46,579 nucleotides of DNA from SIG673 sp045638685 (GCA_045638685.1 JAZUBT010000032.1:1-46579), one strand, 5' to 3'. Positions 7,807 to 16,177 are shown, counted from the stretch's first letter. Numbers and translations: made by a program. The notes: generated by a model from the sequence alone, not told the origin.

Positions 7807-8757
7807 ATGATAGAAATCGAAAAGCCTAATATAAGTACCGTTATGCAGAACGAAAACGGTAGCAGCGGTACGTTTATAGTTGAACCCCTCGAAAGAGGAT
7901 ACGGAACGACACTCGGAAACTCACTTCGCAGAGTGCTTCTCAGCTCGCTTTCTGGTGTAGCTGTAATCAGCATAAAGATTGACGGAGTACTTCACGAAAT
8001 TTCCACAATTCCCGGAGTAACGGAGGACGTAACCGAAATAGTTCTGAACGTCAAAGGAATAACGGCGAAGCTTAACTGTGAAGGAACAAAGACCGTAGTG
8101 CTGGACGTAACAGGTCCGTGCATTGCAACCGCCGGAGATATAAAGCAGGATTCAGATATAGAAATTCTTAATCCCGATCACGTAATCGCTACTGTTGGCG
8201 AAGGCGCGCACCTCTTTATGGAGCTTACCTTTGGCCACGGCAGAGGATACGTATCTCAGGAGAAGAATAAGCAGAACAATCCCGCTCAGATAGGTCTTAT
8301 ATATACAGACTCTATCTTCACACCGGTATATAAGGTTAATTATTCCGTAGAAAATACCAGAGTCGGAAACATGGTTGACTACGATAAGCTTACAATGGAA
8401 ATAACGACGAACGGAGTAATTTCGGCAAAGGAAGCAATATCGCTTGCAGCCAAGATACTCAACGAGCATCTCAAATTATTCGTGGACCTTTCCGATGAAG
8501 CGATTAATGCTGAGATAATGGTTGAAAGAGAAGAAACCATAAAAGAAAAAGTTCTTGAGATGACCATTGAGGAACTTGATCTGTCCGTAAGAAGCTTCAA
8601 TTGCTTGAAGCGTGCGGGCATTGATACTGTTGAAGATCTCGTTAATAAGACGACCGACGATATGATTAAGGTAAGAAATCTCGGAAAGAAATCTCTTGAA
8701 GAGGTTATCCAGAAGCTTGAATCGCTCGGACTTACGCTTAAGGCGGACGAGGAATAA
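7807..8757 (+). CDS. rpoA: DNA-directed RNA polymerase subunit alpha
   Basis: Alpha subunit of RNA polymerase, 316 residues. The N-terminal assembly domain has FIVEPLERGYGTTLGNSLRR and the dimerisation elements. The C-terminal domain that binds UP elements and activators starts near residue 245 (LDLSVRSFNCLKRAGIDTVE, VRNLGKKSLEEV). It has its own AGGAGGG ribosome binding site and follows rpsD after a hairpin-containing gap. It belongs to the alpha operon with rplQ. Confidence 0.98.
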   Translation: MIEIEKPNISTVMQNENGSSGTFIVEPLERGYGTTLGNSLRRVLLSSLSGVAVISIKIDGVLHEISTIPGVTEDVTEIVLNVKGITAKLNCEGTKTVVLDVTGPCIATAGDIKQDSDIEILNPDHVIATVGEGAHLFMELTFGHGRGYVSQEKNKQNNPAQIGLIYTDSIFTPVYKVNYSVENTRVGNMVDYDKLTMEITTNGVISAKEAISLAAKILNEHLKLFVDLSDEAINAEIMVEREETIKEKVLEMTIEELDLSVRSFNCLKRAGIDTVEDLVNKTTDDMIKVRNLGKKSLEEVIQKLESLGLTLKADEE

Positions 8758-8832
8758 AAACAGAGATACGGCGAATATAGCATAAAAAAGAGAAACGGAT
8801 TTTTATTATAACAGAAGGAGGTTCGTTAAACA

Positions 8833-9285
8833 ATGGGAACCAGAAAACTCGGCAGACCTACGGCTCACAGAATGAGCATGCTCAGCGGAATGGTTGCGTA
8901 TCTTATCGAGAACGGTAAGATAGAGACGACTTTCACCAGAGCGAAAGAGGTCAGCGTAATAACCGATAAAATGATAACCCTTGGAAAGAAGGGCGGTCTT
9001 GCGAACTACCGTAAGGCGCTTGCTTCTCTTAACAATAACAAGGCGATAGTTTCGAAGCTTTTCGACACGGTAGCTCCGAAATACGCAGATGTAAACGGCG
9101 GATATACGGCAGTTTATAAGCTTGGACCCCGCAGAGGAGACGGAGCAGAGATGGCTCTTATCACACTCACTGCGGCAGAGGTCGCTATAACTCCCGCTAA
9201 GGAAGCAGAAGTTAAGGAAGAGGCTAAAGCAGAAGAGGTTAAGGAAGAGGTTACCGAAGAGGTAAAGGAATCCGACGCTGAATAA
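8833..9285 (+). CDS. rplQ: Ribosomal protein L17 with acidic C-terminal tail
   Basis: Large-subunit protein L17 at the peptide-exit side. The first ~115 residues are canonical (GTRKLGRPTAHRMSML, LGPRRGDGAEMALI). A ~30-residue tail made almost only of Glu, Lys, Ala and Val follows (around KEAEVKEEAKAEEVKEEV). The tail makes the protein 150 residues rather than the usual ~115-130; similar acidic tails occur in other Clostridia. AGAAGGAGG precedes the start. The gene closes the operon just before a strong terminator. Confidence 0.96.
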   Translation: MGTRKLGRPTAHRMSMLSGMVAYLIENGKIETTFTRAKEVSVITDKMITLGKKGGLANYRKALASLNNNKAIVSKLFDTVAPKYADVNGGYTAVYKLGPRRGDGAEMALITLTAAEVAITPAKEAEVKEEAKAEEVKEEVTEEVKESDAE

Positions 9286-9294
9286 GAAAAACAT

Positions 9295-9326
9295 AAAAAC
9301 CACCAAGTGAAAGCTTGGTGGTTTTT
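9295..9326 (+). terminator. Terminator of the spc/alpha operon
   Basis: Perfect 13-bp stem (arms ending CACCAAG and CTTGGTG, flanked by A5/T5) with a 6-base loop. It lies 10 bases after the rplQ stop, and the T-run completes the right arm. It should stop the ribosomal transcript. Confidence 0.9.
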
Positions 9327-9364
9327 GCGTATAAAAGGGCGCAAATGAGCTTTTGCAAGTATAA

Positions 9365-9398
9365 AAAAGCCGTTACAGAGTGTTCCGTAACGGCTTTT
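9365..9398 (-). terminator. Terminator downstream of the pantothenate kinase gene
   Basis: 12-bp stem (AAAAGCCGTTAC / GTAACGGCTTTT) with a 10-base loop. Read on the minus strand it ends in a run of T, so it fits the end of the minus-strand kinase gene that stops at 9418. It probably works in both directions between the convergent genes. Confidence 0.85.
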
Positions 9399-9417
9399 CG
9401 TTGTATTTAAGTATAAA

Positions 9418-10239
9418 TTACCTTGACAATGCCGCGCCGATGACCGTTCCGAACTGAGAATGCTTCGGAATGATAAAGTTTGCGCCGAGCATCCTTCCTA
9501 CGTTCTCAAAAACGGACTTTGCCTGCGGAATGGTGGTAAGGTTACCCGTAAGCACTATGTCCTTTATTCCCTTGGTTCTGGCGGCAAATACGCAGGTCGT
9601 ACCGACCGACTCGAACACCATATTGAGAATACCGAGCGCGAGGTCGTTCTTGGTTGCAATCTCGCTCGTTTTTCCGAAATTTGATACGGTAAGAAAGGGG
9701 GGAAGTCCGGTGCGGTCTCCCTTTTTAGTAATGTCCTTTATCCTTAAATCTATGTTGTCTATGTTACCCTCGTCTGCGGCGGCAGAGATGTGCTTTATAG
9801 TTTCAAGACCGATAAGAGCCTTTGAAAGACCGACTATTGTGCCACCTCCAACACCTGTACCGCCAAGATATTCGGTTTTACCGTTCTTTTCGGCGTAAAC
9901 GCAGGCGCTTCCGGTTCCGAGACTTGCTACCAGAGCGCGGTCAAGACCGGAGAGATAAAGACCTCCCGCGCCGATGCTGTTAAACTCCGAAACCTGATCG
10001 CATTTCAGTCCGTATATTCCCTTTTCGAGAAAGGATGCGCCGACGCCCGTAACCTTTATTTCCGAAATGTCGGAAAGGGAAAGGGCGTTAACGTCCACGA
10101 ACTTTCCGAACGCCCCGTAAATCGAGGTTATCTGGTCGTTTGCCTGTATAAACATAGGCTCTATAAGCTTTTGGTTTTCGTCAAAGCCAACTATTTTTGT
10201 CGTGCTACCGCCGACGTCTATTCCTATTACGGTTTTCAT
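9418..10239 (-). CDS. coaW: Type II pantothenate kinase
   Basis: Phosphorylates pantothenate with ATP, the first step of coenzyme A synthesis. The 273-residue protein has the ASKHA-fold phosphate-1 loop GIDVGGSTTK at residues 6-15, the phosphate-2 segment SLGTGSACVY and the glycine-rich GGTGVGGGTIVGLSKAL. LTGNL and FGTVIGAAL fit the adenosine-binding region near the C-terminus. This is the bacterial type II (staphylococcal CoaW-like) family, related to eukaryotic PanK and usually insensitive to CoA feedback. A GAAAGG ribosome binding site precedes the ATG. It is transcribed alone. Confidence 0.9.
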   Translation of the reverse strand: MKTVIGIDVGGSTTKIVGFDENQKLIEPMFIQANDQITSIYGAFGKFVDVNALSLSDISEIKVTGVGASFLEKGIYGLKCDQVSEFNSIGAGGLYLSGLDRALVASLGTGSACVYAEKNGKTEYLGGTGVGGGTIVGLSKALIGLETIKHISAAADEGNIDNIDLRIKDITKKGDRTGLPPFLTVSNFGKTSEIATKNDLALGILNMVFESVGTTCVFAARTKGIKDIVLTGNLTTIPQAKSVFENVGRMLGANFIIPKHSQFGTVIGAALSR

Positions 10240-10344
10240 TTTTACAGTTACCTTTCTACATTTTAGGTATAACCCGAGGGTTAAATTTTTATCTAATGCC
10301 GCGCTTATGCGTAGGAGAGCGCGTTTTTATATCTTCTTTGACTT

Positions 10345-10373
10345 ATTTTACCACATTTAAAGGAAAAAGTCAA
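10345..10373 (-). promoter_or_regulatory. Sigma-A promoter for the pantothenate kinase gene
   Basis: On the minus strand: TTGACT, exactly 17 bases, TAAAAT, about 100 bases before the coaW start. The leader contains two short hairpins (a GCGC stem near 10300-10325 and an AACCC/GGGTT stem near 10270-10285) but no riboswitch I recognise. Confidence 0.7.
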
Positions 10374-10382
10374 TAAATTTAC

Positions 10383-10403
10383 TGTAAACAGAGGTTGTTT
10401 ACA
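10383..10403. promoter_or_regulatory. Operator-like dyad between divergent genes
   Basis: Perfect 8-5-8 inverted repeat (TGTAAACA, 5 bases, TGTTTACA) just upstream of the coaW -35 box, in the 282-base gap shared with the divergent HAD gene. Its size and placement suit a dimeric repressor or activator. The regulator is unknown. Confidence 0.4.
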
Positions 10404-10521
10404 CTGTATTCAAGCATTTTCTTGCAAAAAGAAGTAAAATATAAAGGTGATTTGGTTATTATAATAAACAAACCACGGATAAGCAGGTTGCTTTTTCAGC
10501 GGATATTGAGGTGGAGAAAAT

Positions 10522-11325
10522 ATGAAATTTTTATCTGATAAAAAGCTGTTCGTTTTTGATATGGACGGAACGGTATATCTCGGCGACAGAGTATTTCCCT
10601 ACGCCGTTAAATTCATAAAGAAGCTGCGAGCGGAGGGTAAAAAGGTGCGCTTTTTTACCAACAACGCCTCGCATAACGCTAAGTTCTACGCGTCAAAGCT
10701 GGGCAGAATGGGCTTTGAGGCAGGTGAAGATGAGATTATGAGCTCGGGAGACGTAACCGCTGAGTTTCTTGTTCGCCACAGAAAGGGTAAAACAGTGTAT
10801 CTTCTCGGTACCCCCGAGCTTTACGACCTTTTTTCCTCAAAAGGAATAGCTCTTACAGACGGAGAGAGCGCGGATATAACCGTTACCAGCTTTGATACCA
10901 CACTTACCTATGAAAAGCTTGTAAGGGCTTGTACCCTTATCAGAAACGGCTCGGAGTTTCTCTGTACCCATCCCGATTTAAACTGTCCTACCGAAACGGG
11001 ATTTATCCCCGATAGCGGCTCAATCGTTGCGTGTATTACCGCATCAACGGGAAAATCCCCCGTGTATTTCGGAAAACCGTACGGCAGCGTAATAGAAATG
11101 ATTTGTGAGCGCACGGGGCTTGAAAAGAGTGAAATCGTTGTTTTTGGGGATAGACTCTATACCGATATAGCTCTCGGAAGGAGAAATGGCGTTTCTTCCG
11201 TTCTCGTTTTAACCGGAGAGGCAACCGAGAAGGATGTGGAAAACGCAGAAAAGGGAGAGCGACCGGACTTTATCTATCCGTCGCTTAAAGAGGTTTATGA
11301 GGACGCGTTTGGAGCCTGTGAGTAA
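10522..11325 (+). CDS. HAD superfamily phosphatase, subfamily IIA (NagD-like)
   Basis: Cytoplasmic phosphatase of the haloacid dehalogenase superfamily, 267 residues. Motif I is FDMDGTVYLGD with the nucleophile D13 and acid/base D15. Motif II is FFTNNAS, the Lys of motif III is in YFGKPYGSVIE and motif IV is FGDRLYTDIALGR. A C2-type cap lies between motifs II and III, as in NagD, AraL and 4-nitrophenylphosphatase-type enzymes. The physiological substrate cannot be read from sequence; sugar phosphates and nucleotides are typical. GAGGTGGAG precedes the ATG. Confidence 0.88.
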   Translation: MKFLSDKKLFVFDMDGTVYLGDRVFPYAVKFIKKLRAEGKKVRFFTNNASHNAKFYASKLGRMGFEAGEDEIMSSGDVTAEFLVRHRKGKTVYLLGTPELYDLFSSKGIALTDGESADITVTSFDTTLTYEKLVRACTLIRNGSEFLCTHPDLNCPTETGFIPDSGSIVACITASTGKSPVYFGKPYGSVIEMICERTGLEKSEIVVFGDRLYTDIALGRRNGVSSVLVLTGEATEKDVENAEKGERPDFIYPSLKEVYEDAFGACE

Positions 11326-11453
11326 GGACGCAAGCTACCGAAAATAAGGATAATGTTTTTCTGCACCCATAGTAATCGCCTTGCATACTATAATAACAGA
11401 GAAGCGAAGGTGTAGAGCCTTCTGCTTGTTTAACGGAAGGAGGACTTTTTCCG

Positions 11454-11567
11454 ATGGGATGCTTATGTGATTTCTTTGGAGAGAACAAATGCCTGTGGAT
11501 CGTTATAATAGCTCTTATTCTCTTGAGCTGTAACGGTTGTGGCTGTGGCTGCGGCTGCGGAGACTAA
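11454..11567 (+). CDS. 37-residue Cys-rich membrane microprotein
   Basis: Short reading frame with a strong AAGGAGG ribosome binding site (11437-11443) and its own downstream hairpins. The product has a Cys-containing head (GCLCDFFGENKC), a single hydrophobic segment of about 14 residues (LWIVIIALILLS) and a tail of alternating Cys-Gly (CNGCGCGCGCGD), nine cysteines in all. It resembles small Cys-rich Clostridia proteins that databases often label with a misleading chorion-type name. Function is unknown; metal binding, disulfide crosslinking or a spore-surface role are guesses. Confidence 0.7.
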   Translation: MGCLCDFFGENKCLWIVIIALILLSCNGCGCGCGCGD

Positions 11568-11614
11568 TTTAACGCGTTTAAGCGAAAATTACGCCGCCCG
11601 TAGTTTTAAATAAA

Positions 11615-11686
11615 ATCGAAACCGGGTTTCGATAGACCATAAGTTCTAAAAATCGTTTCGGGCTCTTTTATGGGCTCGGAACGATT
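11615..11686 (+). terminator. Two consecutive hairpins after the Cys-rich microprotein gene
   Basis: The first is a 19-base near-perfect palindrome (ATCGAAACC, G, GGTTTCGAT) at 11615-11633. The second is a 15-bp stem with a few G-U pairs at 11651-11665 / 11672-11686 with loop TTTTAT, followed by a T-rich stretch. They probably end the 11454-11567 transcript. Confidence 0.6.
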
Positions 11687-11718
11687 CTTGTTCTCAGGAA
11701 AAATTATTTTTTAGTATC

Positions 11719-11747
11719 TTGACATAGATTTAACGGTGTTATATAAT
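11719..11747 (+). promoter_or_regulatory. Perfect consensus sigma-A promoter
   Basis: TTGACA, 17 bases, TATAAT, ending 45 bases before the methyltransferase ATG at 11793. Confidence 0.88.
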
Positions 11748-11792
11748 ATATAATATAAGTTATACTTAAAATATTAGTTAACAGGTAAAAAT

Positions 11793-13007
11793 ATGGATGC
11801 AGTAAAAAACAGAGTGTCTGCGGAAATCGAAAAAGCGGTGGAGGGAGACAAGCTTAAAAAGGCGGTTTTTTCAAGACCGAGAGAAAAAAATCTGCTGAAA
11901 ACGACGGCAGAGGTTTTTTATAAAAACGGAGAAAAGCGCGTAAAGCTTGAAACGTTTTTAAGGGACGGAAAGGCAATCCAAAAGATACTGACACCTCGCG
12001 AGTTTCTTGACAGCTTTGTGTCGAGCGCGGAGGAAAGCTACCGACAGATTAACCTTATCGGTAAAAATAAAATCCTTGAAATTCTTATCTCCGAAAAGGG
12101 AAAACTGCATTTTTCGGGAAGTCTTGACGGCGCAGAGGAGGTTTCTCTTTCGTCAGCGCAGGACAAGGAAAAGAACTATATTCTTACCGCAAAGAATGGA
12201 AAAGAGTTCCTTACACTGCTTGGAATTATCGGAAAAAACGGGCAGGTGCACGACAAAAAACAGGCGAAATACCGTCAGATAAACAAATTTTTAGAGCACA
12301 TCGAAACGGTTAAGGACCTTTTTAAGGAAAAGGACGAGCTTTGCATCTGCGACCTTTGTTGTGGAAAAGGCTACCTTACCTTTGCTGTTTATTGGTATTT
12401 CACCTCGGTTCTCGGTAAAAAGGTGGAAATGTACGGGGTTGATCTCAAAAAGGATGTTATCGAGTATTGCTCGGACGTAGCGAAAAGGCTTCACCTTGAC
12501 GGAATGCATTTTGAGTGCGGAGACGTAAGCCGTTTTTCGCCGCCAAAAGCTCCCGATCTCGTTATTTCTCTGCACGCCTGCGATGTGGCGACGGACTACG
12601 TTCTGGCCGGCGCGGTTAAAACGGGGGCGAGGGTAATTCTTTCAACGCCTTGCTGTCAGCACGAAATAAATAATCAGCTTAAATGTGAAACGCTTTCGGC
12701 TATCACCGAGCATTCGCTGCTGAGACAAAAGCTCGCTGTAGCGGCGACCGATGCGCTTAGAGCCAAAATGCTTGAAATTTACGGATATAAGGTAACCGTC
12801 TGTGAGCTTATCGATCCCGAGGAAACGCCGAAAAACGTTTTAATACGCGCGGTAAGAAACGAAAGAGTGCAGGGCGCGAGGGTAAAAAAGCTTTCAGAGG
12901 AATATACGGCTTTATGTGAGTTTTTGGGAGTAAGGCCGACGCTTTTAAGCCTTCTCGGTTTGCCCGAGGTTGAAGGCAAGCAGATACCGTTTCCCGATAA
13001 TAAATAA
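11793..13007 (+). CDS. Class I SAM-dependent methyltransferase (PF13679/RRNAD1-like)
   Basis: 404 residues. The C-terminal half has the Rossmann methyltransferase fold: motif I CDLCCGKGYLTFAVYWYF, then YGVDLKKDVIEYC for the acidic strand-2 end, DLVISLHACDVATDYVL and STPCCQHEINNQL. The HACD and PCCQHE blocks are typical of the Methyltransf_32 family that includes eukaryotic RRNAD1/METTL25 and GSTCD. The N-terminal ~150 residues form a separate domain I do not recognise. Substrate is unknown; RNA is plausible. The ribosome binding site (CAGGTAAAA) is weak although the promoter is perfect. Confidence 0.8.
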   Translation: MDAVKNRVSAEIEKAVEGDKLKKAVFSRPREKNLLKTTAEVFYKNGEKRVKLETFLRDGKAIQKILTPREFLDSFVSSAEESYRQINLIGKNKILEILISEKGKLHFSGSLDGAEEVSLSSAQDKEKNYILTAKNGKEFLTLLGIIGKNGQVHDKKQAKYRQINKFLEHIETVKDLFKEKDELCICDLCCGKGYLTFAVYWYFTSVLGKKVEMYGVDLKKDVIEYCSDVAKRLHLDGMHFECGDVSRFSPPKAPDLVISLHACDVATDYVLAGAVKTGARVILSTPCCQHEINNQLKCETLSAITEHSLLRQKLAVAATDALRAKMLEIYGYKVTVCELIDPEETPKNVLIRAVRNERVQGARVKKLSEEYTALCEFLGVRPTLLSLLGLPEVEGKQIPFPDNK

Positions 13008-13028
13008 CACTATTATTAAACAGAAAAA

Positions 13029-13147
13029 CAACGTTTCCTTCAAACAGGAAAACGACTCATTTAAATAAAAAATATCGCTTCCTTTAAATAAGGAAAAATA
13101 GCTTTTTAAAAATCGTTAAACAACGCTTCCTTTAAATCAAAGGGGAT
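13029..13147 (+). repeat. Three degenerate hairpin repeats, period ~46 bp
   Basis: The block YGYTTCCTTTAAAT followed by a complementary AGGAA stretch occurs at about 13029, 13074 and 13121. The first two copies fold (TTTCCT/AGGAAA; TTCCT/AGGAA). The third runs into the ribosome binding region of the next gene. They fill the whole gap between the methyltransferase and permease genes. No terminator T-run is present. Confidence 0.6.
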
Positions 13148-13151
13148 AAAA

Positions 13152-14465
13152 ATGAAAAATTTTAAAAACGTTTTTGGTTTCACCTTTTTCAGAATGATTA
13201 AGGGCAAAGGCTTTATTATTCTTACCGTTGTTATGGCTATGCTGTTCTTTTTGGCGCCTGCGCTCGGTATGACTGCCGCAGAGGTCTTTGGCGGCGAGGA
13301 GATAAAGCCGCAGTACAGCTATAACGTAACCGAGGTTTTCGTGTGCGATAAGCTCGGCGGCACGCCCGTAAGCCTTGAACCGTTTGCGGCAGGAACGCCT
13401 TTTGCGGGGATAAAATTTACACCCGCTGCGTCCACCGAGAGCGCAAGAGCCTTGGCCGAGGCAAACGTAACCTCGCTTATTCTGGTAATTGAAAAGGACG
13501 AATTTGGCAGGGTGTTTAACCTTGTAATTCCCGACGGAACAACGCTTTCCGAGGGCGATACCGCGGCTCTTGCCGATTTTCTTTCGGAAAACGCCATGGG
13601 CATTATGCTTGTGAAGTCCGAGCTTACTCCAGAGCAGCTTATCGAAGCGGTGAAAATAACCGAGGTCGTTCTGCCCGACACAGATGCCGACGAGGCGCTT
13701 ACCATGGAGATTGTTGAAATGATAACGCCTATGCTTTACGCATTTCTTCTTTACTTTATGCTGATTTTTTACAGTCAGGGCGTTGCAACCTCTATCGTTT
13801 CCGAAAAGCATTCAAAGCTTATGGATACGCTTCTTATCGTAACTAAACCCACCGAGCTTGTTTTTGGAAAGATGCTTGCGGTGTCTCTCGCCGGAATATC
13901 CCAGCTTACCGTCTGGATTCTTTCACTTGTCGGCGGCTTTGCGACGGGAAGCGCCTTGGTTAAATGGATAAACCCCGATACCGATATGGCTATAATTACA
14001 ATTCTCGGATCTCTTTCCGAAATAGGCTCACTCTTTACGCCCTTTGGAATTATTGCTTCCGTTCTGTTTATCGTGCTTGGGTTTTTGCTCTACTGCGCGC
14101 TTTCCTCTATCGGCGGCGCGATTTCCGAAAAGCCGGAGGATCTTTCGGCAAACAATATTCTCTTTACGGGTATTATGGCAGTTTCCTTCCTTGCGGTTGT
14201 ATTCACCGGCCCGCTTTATACGGGAAAGAGCGCACCCGAAATACTTATCTATATCCCTTTTACCTCAATGCTTACCGTTCCGACACAGCTGCTTCTTGGA
14301 AATATAAGCGCTACGGAGACACTTATCTCACTTGTTATCATTATAGCGGTTACGATAGGTATAGGTGTACTTGCGGGTAAGCTTTATAAGGTTTTTGCGC
14401 TTTATAAGGGAAAATTCCCCGGTATAAAAAAGGCCATAGAGCTTTTACGCTCCGATAAAGCGTAA
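13152..14465 (+). CDS. ABC-2 type transporter permease (NatB/YhaP-like)
   Basis: Membrane permease of 437 residues. One transmembrane helix lies near residues 19-42. An extracytoplasmic domain of roughly 150 residues follows (through about 190), then five to six further helices to the C-terminus. GVATSIVSEKHSKLMDTLLIVTKPTELVFGKMLA is the characteristic ABC-2 cytoplasmic coupling region of Na+-efflux-type NatB permeases. No ATPase partner is adjacent, so it must use a subunit encoded elsewhere or be an orphan. An AAAGGGG ribosome binding site precedes the ATG. Export of ions, peptides or antibiotics is typical of the family. Confidence 0.82.
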   Translation: MKNFKNVFGFTFFRMIKGKGFIILTVVMAMLFFLAPALGMTAAEVFGGEEIKPQYSYNVTEVFVCDKLGGTPVSLEPFAAGTPFAGIKFTPAASTESARALAEANVTSLILVIEKDEFGRVFNLVIPDGTTLSEGDTAALADFLSENAMGIMLVKSELTPEQLIEAVKITEVVLPDTDADEALTMEIVEMITPMLYAFLLYFMLIFYSQGVATSIVSEKHSKLMDTLLIVTKPTELVFGKMLAVSLAGISQLTVWILSLVGGFATGSALVKWINPDTDMAIITILGSLSEIGSLFTPFGIIASVLFIVLGFLLYCALSSIGGAISEKPEDLSANNILFTGIMAVSFLAVVFTGPLYTGKSAPEILIYIPFTSMLTVPTQLLLGNISATETLISLVIIIAVTIGIGVLAGKLYKVFALYKGKFPGIKKAIELLRSDKA

Positions 14466-14497
14466 AAGCTTTACCGATGTGGTGCGTTAAGCTACCG

Positions 14498-14681
14498 CTT
14501 TTGGTTTTGCACGCTCGACATTTTCGGCTTTGTGCGCTTGACGTCTTCGGTTTTGTGTGCTCGATGTCTTCGGTTTTGCGCGCTCGACGTCTTTGATTTT
14601 TTACGATTGACTTCCTTGGTTTTTTACGCTTAATTTTTTGTTTTGAACACTTGATTTCATTAGTTTTTGTACGCTTGCCTG
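14498..14681 (+). repeat. Degenerate tandem repeat, 23-bp period, ~8 units
   Basis: Units of the form TTCGGTTTTGYGCGCTCGACGTC follow one another with a 23-bp step (occasionally 21 or 24). The clearest are 14546-14568, 14569-14591, 14592-14614 and 14615-14637. Divergence increases toward the right end. The array fills the gap between the permease and the first MutS-like gene and ends about 20 bases before its start. Confidence 0.8.
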
Positions 14682-14702
14682 TCGGCGGAAATGGAGTTAA
14701 CG

Positions 14703-16151
14703 ATGATTTATAAAAGTCTTATTTTTGCGGAAACGCCGCCCGAAAGGGTGATAAGCGAGGACGTTATATCCGACCTTAAGCTTGACCTTGTTCTGCCGAG
14801 CGAGGTAACCGACGTTCTGCTCTATAAACCGAGCGAGGAAACTCTTTCTCTGCGGAGAGAGCTTTTTCAGCGCCTTCTTGACGTTGAAAATGCAGAGGAA
14901 GAGATTTGTGGAGTTCTAACCTCTCTTTCCGCCGCAAGGGAGCTTTACCTTGCGCTTAACCGCGCTTCCTCGGTAGCGGCATCGTCCTTTATATTCGTTT
15001 TCCTCTTTTCCTCTCTTTCGGAGTTCTGCAAAAAAGCGACGGGCTTTCGGGTTGACAGCGCTCTTTACAGCCGTTTTGCCGATACCATTAAGGCTCTTTC
15101 GGACTGCGACGGCTTTAAAAACGCGGAGACAGAGGCAAGTGAGCTTACCGCCGAGCTTTCAAAAATAAGTCAGGTTGTAATAGCGACGGAGGGAGAAGAG
15201 TCAAAGGTTTACAGAGAGAGCAGCGTTTGTATCTCCGAAAGACTTAGGGAGTGTGCCGCGGAGCTTGGAATCACGCTTACGGAAAAGAAAGAAAAGCCGA
15301 TTATGCTTCAAAAGGGGATAGCGGAGGCTCTTGAAAAGCTGTATCCGTCGGAGTTTTTAAAGGCGAGGGAGTTTTACGATAATTACCGAATGCTCGTGCA
15401 GGGCGACATTTTTGACTACGAGGGTGAGCTTAAATTTATCCTCGGTATGCTGAAATTTACGGGAGAGGCGGCCTCGCGCGGAATACCGTACTGCTTTCCG
15501 ACTCTTTCCGAGAAAAAGGAAATTGATTTTAAAAACGTTTACGATATAACTCTTTTGAAAAAAGAGGGAACCGAGATAGTGCCGAACGACGTAAGCTTTA
15601 ACGAAAGCGAGCCGTTTTTCTACCTTACGGGGGCAAACGGAGGCGGTAAAACAACCTTTCTCCGCGCGCTCGGTGTATCGGTTTTATTCTTCCTTGCGGG
15701 TGCGCCTGTATTCTGCGAGGGTGGCGAGGCGTCGTTGCTTAGCGCCGTGTTTACGCACTTCCCGAGAGACGAGCGCTTTGAAGGATCCGGACGGTTTGTG
15801 GACGAGTTAAACAGGGTAAACGTAATCCTTGAGAAAAGCGATGAGCGTTCTCTTGTTCTTCTTAACGAAACCTATTCAACAACGGGAGAGGAGAAGGCGA
15901 TAGCTTACACCGAGGAGCTTGCAAGGACGCTGCACAGAAGCGGAGCTTTTGGCGTTTACATTACCCATCAGCATAGCGTTAGCGAAAATGAAATTCCGTT
16001 TTTAAGCGTTGTGGTAGATGAAAGCGACTCTAACCGACGCACCTATAAAATAGAAAAACGCCGTACCGAAAGTCTTTCCTTTGCAAAGGACATTTTAAAA
16101 AAGCACGGACTTACGGGCGAGGCGTTAAGGAAACGGTTTGGTATAAACTAA
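14703..16151 (+). CDS. MutS-family ATPase, short form (first of a pair)
   Basis: 482 residues from the ATG at 14703, chosen because GGAG lies 7 bases upstream; a longer reading from 14667 would start inside the 23-bp repeats. Residues ~30-280 look like the helical lever/core region of MutS. The C-terminal ATPase has Walker A GANGGGKTTF near 310-319. Walker B-like LVLLNET (384-390) has Asn where MutS usually has Asp. VYITHQHS follows for the H-loop. The mismatch-recognition and connector domains are absent. It pairs with the next gene and may form a heterodimer; function is unknown. Confidence 0.8.
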   Translation: MIYKSLIFAETPPERVISEDVISDLKLDLVLPSEVTDVLLYKPSEETLSLRRELFQRLLDVENAEEEICGVLTSLSAARELYLALNRASSVAASSFIFVFLFSSLSEFCKKATGFRVDSALYSRFADTIKALSDCDGFKNAETEASELTAELSKISQVVIATEGEESKVYRESSVCISERLRECAAELGITLTEKKEKPIMLQKGIAEALEKLYPSEFLKAREFYDNYRMLVQGDIFDYEGELKFILGMLKFTGEAASRGIPYCFPTLSEKKEIDFKNVYDITLLKKEGTEIVPNDVSFNESEPFFYLTGANGGGKTTFLRALGVSVLFFLAGAPVFCEGGEASLLSAVFTHFPRDERFEGSGRFVDELNRVNVILEKSDERSLVLLNETYSTTGEEKAIAYTEELARTLHRSGAFGVYITHQHSVSENEIPFLSVVVDESDSNRRTYKIEKRRTESLSFAKDILKKHGLTGEALRKRFGIN

Positions 16152-16177
16152 AAACAGTTCTGTTAAAGGATTAAAAA

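Noticed and set aside
14667..14702. Upstream start for the first MutS-like gene
   Set aside because: It would begin inside the last 23-bp repeat unit; the ATG at 14703 has a well-spaced GGAG.
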